Shown: piece by piece, positions 1 to 5,401 of the stretch | How positions within the stretch are numbered: position 1 is the first letter of the stretch | How the letters are laid out: every line of letters starts with the position of its first letter | DNA from: an uncultured Lysobacter sp. | GTDB lineage: Bacteria; Pseudomonadota; Gammaproteobacteria; Xanthomonadales; Xanthomonadaceae | Direction: 5' to 3' | Length of the DNA stretch: 10,889 bases | Assembly (NCBI GenBank): GCA_946479915.1 | Contig: CAMLHR010000020.1 | Location: forward strand, 1-10,889 | Program-made: the position numbers and the translations under genes | The notes under the pieces: generated by a model | What the model was told of the DNA's origin: nothing | Seen by the model: the letters and a program-made list of their open reading frames with translations, nothing else | Database searches by the model: none

Positions 1-134
1 AGGTCCTTGCGCCGGCCGACGAAGGCGAGCACGCCGTCGCGCCACGCCAGCGCGCCGTCCTCGATGGCGCCGTAGCCGTCGCCGTCCAGCGTCGCCAGCG
101 ACGCGCCCAGGATGAGTCCGTCGAATCGGTCCAT
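1..134 (-). CDS. hutI: Imidazolonepropionase, N-terminal part (cut by window edge)
   Basis: The reverse strand from an ATG at 134 reads MDRFDGLILGASLATLDGDG and continues YGAIEDGALAWRDGVLAFVGR to the window edge, 44 codons in all. The pattern 'D-x-L-x-x-x-A-x-L-A-T-x...YG-x-IEDGA-x-A-x-x-DG-x-x-x-x-VG' is the usual start of HutI, the metal-dependent amidohydrolase that opens the ring of imidazolone-5-propionate to give formimidoyl-glutamate in the cytoplasm. The metal-binding and catalytic parts lie outside the window. The divergent neighbour, 41 bp away, is hutF, which uses the HutI product, and this supports the call. No Shine-Dalgarno sequence precedes the ATG. A TACCAT hexamer ends 6 nt before it, so a leaderless transcript is likely. 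The identification rests on a short fragment plus context. Confidence 0.8.
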   Translation of the reverse strand, partial: MDRFDGLILGASLATLDGDGYGAIEDGALAWRDGVLAFVGRRKD

Positions 135-140
135 GCGTGG

Positions 141-146
141 ATGGTA
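141..146 (-). promoter_or_regulatory. Candidate -10 element of hutI (leaderless)
   Basis: The minus strand reads TACCAT, which matches TATAAT at four of six positions. Exactly 6 nt separate it from the hutI ATG at 134, so the expected transcription start falls on the A of the start codon. No convincing -35 box is seen. On the opposite strand the same bases occupy the position where the hutF -35 would be expected. Confidence 0.35.
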
Positions 147-163
147 ACGGCCGGCCCGGCCCG

Positions 164-169
164 TAGAAT
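164..169 (+). promoter_or_regulatory. Candidate -10 element of hutF (leaderless)
   Basis: TAGAAT matches TATAAT at five of six positions and ends 6 nt before the hutF ATG at 176. No purine-rich ribosome binding site lies between them, so the mRNA is predicted to begin at the start codon. The -35 region is weak (ATGGTA at 141-146) and coincides with the divergent hutI -10. Confidence 0.45.
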
Positions 170-175
170 CGCCGG

Positions 176-1447
176 ATGCCCGCGCCCGCCCGACTCTGGA
201 CCCCCACCGGCTGGCAGGACGCCGCCGACGCCCCGCCCGGCGCACGCCGGTTGCCGGCGCTCCCGAACCTGCACTCGCACGCGTTCCAGCGCGCGATGGC
301 CGGCCTGGCCGAGCGCCAGTCGGACCCGTCCGATTCTTTCTGGACCTGGCGCGAGACGATGTACCGCATGGCCGGTCGCTTCGATCCCGAGCGCCTGCAG
401 GCCGTCGCCGCGCAGCTCTACGTCGAGATGCTCGAGGCCGGCTACGGCAGCGTCTGCGAGTTCCATTACCTGCACCACGCGCCCGACGGGTCGCCGTACG
501 ACGACCCCGCGGCGATGTCGCGCGCGCTCATCGCCGCCGCGCGCGAGACCGGGATCCGGCTGACGTTGCTGCCGGTGCTGTACATGACCGGCGGTTTCGA
601 CGGGCGCGCGCTGTCCGCGCGGCAGAAGCGCTTCGGGCACGACATCGACGCGTTCTCGCGGCTGCTCGACCTGCTGCGCGCCGAGGAAGGCGACACCCTG
701 CGCGTCGGCTGCGCGTTCCACAGCCTGCGCGCGGTGCCGCACGAGGCGATGCGCGACCTGCTGCAGGCCCTGCCGGACACGATGCCGGTGCACATCCACA
801 TCGCCGAACAGGTGGGCGAGGTGCAGGACTGCATCGCGCTGCGCGGCGCGCGCCCGGTCGAATGGCTGCTGATGAACGCGCCCGTGGACCGGCGCTGGAC
901 GCTGGTGCATGCCACCCACCTCACCGGCGACGAGGTGCGCGGCATCGCGGCCAGCGGCGCCACCGTCGCGCTGTGCCCGACCACCGAGGCGAACCTGGGC
1001 GACGGCCTGTTCCCGCTGCGCGCCTACCTGGACGCGGGCGGGCACTGGGGCATCGGCTCGGACTCGCACGTGTCCGTCTCGCCGGTGGAGGAACTGCGCT
1101 GGCTCGAGTACGGCCAGCGGCTCGCGACGCACCACCGCAACATCGCGGTGCAGCCCGGGTCACCGAGCGTCGGCGAGACGCTGCTCTGCGGCGTGGTGTC
1201 CAGCGCGGCGCGGTCCACCGGGCAGGATGCGGCCGGCGACACGCTCGAGCTCGACCTGGACGCGCCGCAACTGGCCGGCGCCACGGTGGTGGACCTCGTG
1301 GACCGCTGGATCTTCAGCGGCAACCGCAATTTGGTGAAGGCCGTGGACGTCGCGGGGCAGCGCGTCGTGAGCGATGGCCGGCACCGCAATCGCGACACGA
1401 TCGCGGCGCGTTATCGGGTTGCGGTGCGCGAGTTGATGGCGGATTGA
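176..1447 (+). CDS. hutF: Formimidoylglutamate deiminase
   Basis: This 423-residue protein is a metal-dependent amidohydrolase that converts N-formimidoyl-L-glutamate to N-formyl-L-glutamate plus ammonia, in the five-step histidine pathway that ends with HutG. Visible motifs are NLHSHAFQR (metal ligands H33 and H35), VHIHIAEQ (H208 metal ligand, E211), LVHATHL (H245) and GIGSDSHVSVSP (D296 metal ligand). The spacing of H208, E211, H245 and D296 equals that of the four corresponding residues in the characterised Pseudomonas enzyme. The length is slightly under the usual 450, mainly because the N-terminus is short. The start at 176 is chosen because the next in-frame Met (residue 41) would remove the HSH metal site. 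There is no Shine-Dalgarno sequence and TAGAAT lies 6 nt upstream, so the gene is probably leaderless. It diverges from hutI and converges on ogt with a 9-bp gap. Related deaminases such as guanine deaminase are less likely given the HAFQR and SDSHVS motifs and the hut neighbours. Confidence 0.95.
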   Translation: MPAPARLWTPTGWQDAADAPPGARRLPALPNLHSHAFQRAMAGLAERQSDPSDSFWTWRETMYRMAGRFDPERLQAVAAQLYVEMLEAGYGSVCEFHYLHHAPDGSPYDDPAAMSRALIAAARETGIRLTLLPVLYMTGGFDGRALSARQKRFGHDIDAFSRLLDLLRAEEGDTLRVGCAFHSLRAVPHEAMRDLLQALPDTMPVHIHIAEQVGEVQDCIALRGARPVEWLLMNAPVDRRWTLVHATHLTGDEVRGIAASGATVALCPTTEANLGDGLFPLRAYLDAGGHWGIGSDSHVSVSPVEELRWLEYGQRLATHHRNIAVQPGSPSVGETLLCGVVSSAARSTGQDAAGDTLELDLDAPQLAGATVVDLVDRWIFSGNRNLVKAVDVAGQRVVSDGRHRNRDTIAARYRVAVRELMAD

Positions 1448-1456
1448 ATGGCGGGG

Positions 1457-1957
1457 CTAGGAAGGGCGATTCGCCTTTTCCAGCTGCAGGAGAAATTCCT
1501 TCGTGGGGAGGCCCCCGCCAAACCCCGTGAGACTTCCGTTCGCACCGATGACCCGGTGGCAGGGGAGGACGATCGGGAGCGGGTTGCGGCCGTTGGCGGC
1601 GCCGACGGCGCGCGAGGCCTTCGGGCGGCCGACGCGCCTGGCCAGTTCGGCGTAGCTGATCGTCTCGCCGTACGGGATGGTCGCCAGGGTGCGCCACGTC
1701 TCGCGCTGGAAGTCGGTGCCGCGCGGGGCGAGCGGGAGGTCGAAGGCCCGGCGCGTGCCGGCGAAGTACTCGCGCAACTGCGCGATCGCGCGCTGCAACA
1801 ACACGTGGTCGCCCTCGCGCCAGTCCGGGTCGCGGCGTACGGGGTGTGCGGCGGCGTGGAACTCGATGGTGCGCAGGCCGTCGTCGTCCGCGGCGAGCAG
1901 CAACGGGCCGACGGGGCTGTCGATGGTGGTGCACGTGGTCGATGAGTGCGGGGTCAT
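1457..1957 (-). CDS. ogt: Methylated-DNA--[protein]-cysteine S-methyltransferase (Ogt type)
   Basis: This 166-residue suicide repair protein transfers methyl or other alkyl groups from O6-guanine (and O4-thymine) in DNA to its own cysteine. The family's active-site motif PCHRVI is present with acceptor C133. It is followed by GSLTGFGGGLPTKEFLL, where the family's active-site loop and the usual (R/K)K-x-x-L-L element sit. Upstream are DFQRETWRTLATIPYGETISYAELA and RAVGAANGRNPLPIVLPCHR, containing the DNA-binding helix-turn-helix and the Asn hinge. The length is typical of Ogt. The ATG at 1957 overlaps the TGA of the upstream Ada-AlkA gene (ATGA), so translation is probably coupled and no separate promoter is needed. 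It supplies the O6-methylguanine methyltransferase domain that the upstream fusion lacks. The gene ends 9 bp from the convergent hutF stop. Confidence 0.95.
   Translation of the reverse strand: MTPHSSTTCTTIDSPVGPLLLAADDDGLRTIEFHAAAHPVRRDPDWREGDHVLLQRAIAQLREYFAGTRRAFDLPLAPRGTDFQRETWRTLATIPYGETISYAELARRVGRPKASRAVGAANGRNPLPIVLPCHRVIGANGSLTGFGGGLPTKEFLLQLEKANRPS
1462..1480 (+). terminator. Candidate terminator of hutF inside the 3' end of ogt
   Basis: On the plus strand GGCG-ATT-CGCC (1465-1475) forms a short GC stem. It is extended by an AAG/TTT outer part with one G-U pair and followed by a TTTTC tract. It begins 14 bp after the hutF stop codon and overlaps the last codons of the opposing ogt gene. 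The stem is short and its role is inferred. Confidence 0.4.
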
Positions 1958-3429
1958 GGCTTGGCCTTCGGCGTGGCGTCGCGCCACAGGTGGATGACGG
2001 CGTACGCGCGCCACGGGCGCCAGGCCTCGGCCAGGCGCTCCAGGGCGCGTGCGGTGAGCGGTGGCCCGTCGCCGGCCGCGGCGCGGCGCAGGACGAGGTC
2101 GTCGGCGGGGAACGCATCGGGATGGCCGAGCGCGCGCAGCGCGATGTAGTGCGCGGTCCACGGGCCGATGCCGGGCAGCGCGGTCCATGCCGCGACGAAC
2201 GCGTCGAGCGTCTGCTCCGGCCGGAAGTCCACGCGGCCGTCCAGCAGCGCCTGCGCCACTCCGCGCACCGTTTCGGCGCGCGCGCGCGTCAGTCCGAGGC
2301 CGGCGAGGTCGGCGGCGGCCAGCGTGGCGGGCGAGGGGAACAGGTGGGTCAGCAGCGGCGACGGGGGCGACGCGAGCGGCGTCCCGAACCGTTCGACGAT
2401 GCGCGTGGCCAGCGTGCGCGCCGCGGCGACGCTGACCTGCTGCCCGAGGATCGCGCGCACGGCCACCTCGAAGCCGTCCCAGCCGCCGGGGAGGCGCAGG
2501 CCCGGCCGCTTGCGCAGCAGCGCCTTCAGCCGCGGCGCCTGCGACAGCGTCGCCGCGATCGTCGCGGGCTCGGCATCCAGGTCGAACATGCGCCGCACGC
2601 GGCCAACGACGTCGAGCAGCGCGGCCGGCGCGACGCCGTGCAGTTCCAGGCGCAGCGCGTGGTCGCTGCCGGGCCACGGCGTGACGCGGAACCACGCGGG
2701 CGCCGCATCCGGTGCCGTCGCCAGCAGCCGTGCATACGTGTCGCCTTCGACGGCTTCGACGCCCGGCAGCGTGCGCGCGGCCAGGAACGCGAGCAGCCCG
2801 CGCAGGTCGTACGGCGGCCGCGTGTTGAGCCGCAGCACCAGCGCGTCGCCCGATTCGACCGGGCGCAACCGGCGCAGGTCGCGCGGGGCCATCCGGTACG
2901 CCTCGCGGAACGTCGTGTTGAAGCGGCGCAGGCTGCCGAAGCCGGCGGCCATCGCGACGTCGGTGATCGGCAGCGTCGTCTCGGTCAGCAGCTGCTTGGC
3001 GAACAGCAGGCGGCGGGTGCCGTGCACGCCGATCGGCGCGGCGCCCAGGCGATCCACGAACAGGCGCCGCAACTGGCGCTTGCCGATGCCGACGCGTTCG
3101 GCCAGCGCCGACAGCGGCGCGTCGGCCAGCGCCCCCTGGTCGATCAGCTTCAGGGCGCGGGCGACGGTCTCGTCGCTGCGTCGCCACGCGCCTTCGCCCG
3201 GCGCGAGTTCCGGCCGGCAGCGCAGGCACGGGCGGTAGCCCGCGGCCTCGGCCGCGGCGGCCGAGCCGTAGTAGCGGACGTTCTCGCGCCGCGGCGCCGG
3301 GGCGGGGCAGACCGGGCGGCAGTAGATGCCGGTGCTGGCCACCGCGGTGAAGAACAGGCCGTCGAAGCGCGGATCGCGGCTCAGCCGCGCCTGCTCGCAC
3401 ACCCTGGCATCGGGAAGGACCTGGACCAT
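1954..3429 (-). CDS. alkA: Ada N-terminal/AraC/AlkA fusion: methylation-responsive DNA-3-methyladenine glycosylase
   Basis: This 491-residue three-part protein starts with an Ada zinc domain (residues about 5-75), with cysteines C37, C41, C68 and C71 in the motifs YCRPVCP and CLRCRPE. The spacing equals C38/C42/C69/C72 of E. coli Ada, so C37 should accept methyl groups from phosphotriesters. Next comes an AraC-type double helix-turn-helix (about 85-186; PLSALAERVGIGKRQLRRLF and DVAMAAGFGSLRRFNTTF). Last is an AlkA glycosylase (about 195-485) with a helix-hairpin-helix LPGIGPWTAHYIALRALG at 418-435 and PADD at 441-444, where D444 is the expected catalytic aspartate. It excises 3-methyladenine and other alkylated bases. 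The methyltransferase domain of full Ada is absent and is supplied by ogt, coupled by ATGA. Gene order matches alkA-ogt of M. tuberculosis. The ATG at 3429 is the first in frame and keeps the full Ada domain; it has no clear Shine-Dalgarno sequence. Regulation by its own methylated Ada part is inference. Confidence 0.93.
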   Translation of the reverse strand: MVQVLPDARVCEQARLSRDPRFDGLFFTAVASTGIYCRPVCPAPAPRRENVRYYGSAAAAEAAGYRPCLRCRPELAPGEGAWRRSDETVARALKLIDQGALADAPLSALAERVGIGKRQLRRLFVDRLGAAPIGVHGTRRLLFAKQLLTETTLPITDVAMAAGFGSLRRFNTTFREAYRMAPRDLRRLRPVESGDALVLRLNTRPPYDLRGLLAFLAARTLPGVEAVEGDTYARLLATAPDAAPAWFRVTPWPGSDHALRLELHGVAPAALLDVVGRVRRMFDLDAEPATIAATLSQAPRLKALLRKRPGLRLPGGWDGFEVAVRAILGQQVSVAAARTLATRIVERFGTPLASPPSPLLTHLFPSPATLAAADLAGLGLTRARAETVRGVAQALLDGRVDFRPEQTLDAFVAAWTALPGIGPWTAHYIALRALGHPDAFPADDLVLRRAAAGDGPPLTARALERLAEAWRPWRAYAVIHLWRDATPKAKP

Positions 3430-3435
3430 GCCCGC

Positions 3436-3472
3436 AGGCTAGCACCGGGCCGGGCGCCGGACTCGCCGCTTT
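3436..3472 (-). promoter_or_regulatory. Possible alkA-ogt promoter with an Ada-box-like element
   Basis: In the 49 bp between the phosphodiesterase stop and alkA, the minus strand contains AAAGCGGCGA (3472-3463). Its first six bases match the E. coli Ada box AAAGCGCA. Further down is the extended -10-like TGCTAGCCT, with the hexamer TAGCCT at 3441-3436 ending 6 nt before the alkA ATG. Both matches are weak (the hexamer shares only T, A and final T with TATAAT). The genes could instead be read through from the phosphodiesterase promoter. Confidence 0.25.
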
Positions 3473-3478
3473 CGGACC

Positions 3479-4735
3479 TCAATGCGGCGGACGATCCAGC
3501 GCCTCCAGCGCGTCGTCGTCGCCGTCGTGGTCCCCGGGGTCCAGGCCGAGCAGGTGCATCAGCAACGGGTAGACGTCCACGTTCTCCAGCGGCGGCAGCA
3601 CGGCGCCGTCGCGGAACGACGGGCCGTCGGCGATGAACACCGCGCGCATCGCCGGCAGCAGCGGGTCGTACCCGTGCGACCCGCGCGTGCCGGCCTGCTG
3701 GCGCCGGGCGTACTTCGCCGGCTCCAGCGCATCCCAGCCGGCGTGGAGCTGGCACACGATCGGCGGCACGCGGGGATGCGTGCCGTAGTGCCAGCGCGCG
3801 GGCAGGGCGTCCTTGCGCATGCAGTCGTACTGGTCGTGGGCGCCGAGCAGCACGGTCTCCGCCTCGGCCTCGCGTCCGGCCACCGGGACGAAGCCGACCG
3901 ACTGGCCGTCGTCCACAGGCTCGGCGATGGCCGGATCCACCATGTCCGCGGTCGCGATCACCTGTGTGGCGGGCACGTCCACCAGGCCGTGGTCGGACAC
4001 CAGCACGATGTCCACGGCGTCGCGCAGCCCGCGCGCGTCGAGCGCATCGAGCAGGTGCCCGATCGCAGTGTCGATCGAGTGCAGGGCCGCATGCGCCTGC
4101 GCCGACGACGGCCCGAAGCCGTGCGCCGCCTGGTCGAGCTCGGCGAAGTACAGCGTGGCGAACCGCGGGCGTTCCGCGGGCGGCAGCGAGAGCGCTTCCA
4201 GCGTGGTCGCGATGCGCGCGTCGAGCGGGACGCCGTCGGCATACCGGACCCAGCGCCACGGCCGCGCCTCGTGGATCGCGATCTCGCTGCCCGGCCAGTA
4301 GTTCGTCGCCGTGCGCAGCCCCGCGCGCTCGGCCGCCACCCAGACCGGCACGCCGCCTTCCCACCAGGCCGGGTCCGCGCCGGCCGACGTCTTCGACTCG
4401 AAATGCCCGAGCGCCGGATCCTCCATCTCGTTCTGCACCACGCCGTGCCGGTCCGGCCGCAGCCCGGTCACCAGCGTGTAGTGGTTCGGGAAGGTCAGCG
4501 TCGGGTACGACGGCGCCATCCACTCGGCGCGCACCCCCTCCGCCGCCAGCCCCGCGATCCGCGGCGCGACCGCCGGATCGAACTGCCCGGCCCCCAGGCC
4601 GTCGACCGAGATCAGCAGAACAGTGGGATTCCCCCCTGTAGGAGCCGCTTCAGCGGCGACATCGACCGTGCTTTTCGCCGCTGAAGCGGCTCCCACAACC
4701 AACAGGCATGAGGCGACACACAGGACTTTGCGCAT
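3479..4735 (-). CDS. Periplasmic nucleotide pyrophosphatase/phosphodiesterase (NPP, alkaline phosphatase superfamily)
   Basis: This 418-residue exported metalloenzyme should hydrolyse nucleotide phosphodiesters and pyrophosphates with two zinc ions. D45 (ISVDG), T81 (PTLTFPNHYT, nucleophile), N102 (VQNEM), D201 and H205 (ELDQAAHG), D248 and H249 (SDHG) and H354 (GSHGYD) all have exactly the spacing of D54, T90, N111, D210, H214, D257, H258 and H363 in the Xanthomonas NPP of known structure, so the active site looks complete. The N-terminus MRKVLCVASCLLVVGAASA is a signal peptide. The ATG at 4735 is chosen because it starts this peptide, and an in-frame upstream extension would add 38 basic residues. 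Residues 13-33 are encoded by a REP inverted pair (4637-4697), which is unusual. It diverges from the DUF4440-like gene and is followed after 49 bp by alkA. TATCAT lies 6 nt before the ATG. Confidence 0.92.
   Translation of the reverse strand: MRKVLCVASCLLVVGAASAAKSTVDVAAEAAPTGGNPTVLLISVDGLGAGQFDPAVAPRIAGLAAEGVRAEWMAPSYPTLTFPNHYTLVTGLRPDRHGVVQNEMEDPALGHFESKTSAGADPAWWEGGVPVWVAAERAGLRTATNYWPGSEIAIHEARPWRWVRYADGVPLDARIATTLEALSLPPAERPRFATLYFAELDQAAHGFGPSSAQAHAALHSIDTAIGHLLDALDARGLRDAVDIVLVSDHGLVDVPATQVIATADMVDPAIAEPVDDGQSVGFVPVAGREAEAETVLLGAHDQYDCMRKDALPARWHYGTHPRVPPIVCQLHAGWDALEPAKYARRQQAGTRGSHGYDPLLPAMRAVFIADGPSFRDGAVLPPLENVDVYPLLMHLLGLDPGDHDGDDDALEALDRPPH
4637..4697. repeat. REPIN-like inverted pair of GTAG-type REP sequences (copy 1), inside a signal peptide
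   Basis: Two 23-nt arms, 4637-4659 and 4675-4697, are inverted copies with a single mismatch (TGTAGG against TGTGGG), separated by 15 nt. Each arm carries its own palindrome, GCCGCT-TC-AGCGGC or its complement, after a GTAG/GTGG head. This is the layout of REP elements mobilised by RAYT transposases and of the SMAG repeats of Stenotrophomonas. The element lies wholly inside the phosphodiesterase gene, encoding residues 13-33. Its loop shares CGACCGT and TTTTCGCC with copy 2 in the same plus-strand order, so the two copies are related. Confidence 0.85.
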
Positions 4736-4741
4736 CCCCGA

Positions 4742-4747
4742 ATGATA
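4742..4747 (-). promoter_or_regulatory. Candidate -10 element of the NPP gene (leaderless)
   Basis: The minus strand reads TATCAT (five of six matches to TATAAT), followed by TCGGGG and then the ATG at 4735. The 6-nt spacing puts the transcription start on the start codon. No clear -35 hexamer is seen 16-18 bp upstream. Confidence 0.45.
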
Positions 4748-4830
4748 GCCACGCCGCCCCCGTGACTTCCGTCGCTGGCGCCGCCCCGCGCCCCGGCGCA
4801 CAGTCGCGCATCGCCGCCCGGAGCCTGGCC

Positions 4831-5388
4831 ATGCGCAAGTCCGTTGCAATCCTCGTGGGGACTGCCTTTCTTGTAGGAGCCACTTCAGTGGCGACCGTTT
4901 TCGCCGCTGAAGCGGCTCCTACAGGAGAGGTGGTGCTGACCGCCGCCGAATGCGAGGTCTGGGCCCGCGAACTCTCCTTCGCCCGCTCCGTCGCCGAACA
5001 CGACGCCGCGGCGTTCGCCGAGCACATCCACGCGGACGCGGCCTTCGGCGCGAGCCGGGCCCAGCCGCTGCGCGGCCGCGCCCGGATCGCGGAAGCGTGG
5101 GCATCGATCGTCGCGGGCGACGGGGTGCGCCTGCACTGGTACCCGACGAAGACCACCATCGGCGGCGAGGGCGACATCGCCTGGTCGAGCGGCCCGTCCA
5201 TCTTCGAGACCGACGACCCCGCCGCGCCGCACAAGGTCACGATCGGCGGCTTCCACTCCGTGTGGCACAAGGACGAGGACGGCACCTGGCGCGTCCTGTT
5301 CGACGACGGCATCCCCTCGCGTCCCGCCACCGAGGCCGACATCGCCGCGTTCCATGCCGGCCGCCGCGAGGCATGCCCGCAGGGCTGA
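4831..5388 (+). CDS. Secreted SnoaL/DUF4440-like (NTF2-fold) protein
   Basis: This 185-residue protein has a signal peptide, MRKSVAILVGTAFLVGATSV followed by ATVFAAEA (cleavage likely near residue 25). An NTF2-like domain of the DUF4440/SnoaL kind follows at about residues 38-172: ARSVAEHDAAAFAEHIHADAAF (helices with the first strand), RGRARIAEAWASIV, and paired strands ending GFHSVWHKDEDGTWRVLFDDG. This fold serves as a small-molecule-binding or enzyme scaffold; the substrate is unknown. The ATG at 4831 has GGAG at 4820-4823, 7 nt upstream; an in-frame extension to 4708 would overlap the divergent gene and spoil the signal peptide. Residues 14-31 are encoded by a REP inverted pair. A GTG near 4931, after the repeat, could give a cytoplasmic form but is less likely. 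The gene converges on the Crp-family gene with a 9-bp gap. Confidence 0.8.
   Translation: MRKSVAILVGTAFLVGATSVATVFAAEAAPTGEVVLTAAECEVWARELSFARSVAEHDAAAFAEHIHADAAFGASRAQPLRGRARIAEAWASIVAGDGVRLHWYPTKTTIGGEGDIAWSSGPSIFETDDPAAPHKVTIGGFHSVWHKDEDGTWRVLFDDGIPSRPATEADIAAFHAGRREACPQG
4872..4923. repeat. REPIN-like inverted pair of GTAG-type REP sequences (copy 2), inside a signal peptide
   Basis: The arms 4872-4894 and 4901-4923 are inverted copies separated by 6 nt, with GTAG heads facing outward. The left arm has GCCACT-TC-AGTGGC where the right arm has the standard GCCGCT/AGCGGC stem, so its two differences compensate each other and its own hairpin is intact. The element lies entirely within the DUF4440-like gene, encoding residues 14-31, and sits 174 bp from copy 1 with both start codons between the copies. 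Confidence 0.85.
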
Positions 5389-5401
5389 CGCGCGCCGTCA
5401 G
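5385..5401. terminator. Small hairpin spanning two convergent stop codons
   Basis: CTGACG (5385-5390), loop CGCGC and CGTCAG (5396-5401) form a perfect 6-bp stem. The stop codon of the DUF4440-like gene (TGA 5386-5388) and that of the Crp-family gene (5400-5398 on the minus strand) lie in opposite arms. It lacks a T-tract, so termination is only a possibility. It is the sole structure seen in the 9-bp gap. Confidence 0.3.

Noticed and set aside
1846..3636. A 596-codon open frame on the plus strand opposite alkA
   Set aside because: The translation is Arg/Gln-rich without motifs, while the minus strand encodes a complete Ada-AraC-AlkA protein with all key residues.
4736..4849. A 38-residue N-terminal extension of the NPP protein
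   Set aside because: It is strongly basic, would bury the signal peptide, and overlaps the start of the divergent gene; the ATG at 4735 gives a normal signal sequence.
4637..4923. CRISPR-like or insertion-sequence remnant at the paired repeats
   Set aside because: There are only two copies, each an inverted pair with a GTAG head and internal palindrome, which fits REP/REPIN; no spacer series, transposase or target duplication is seen.
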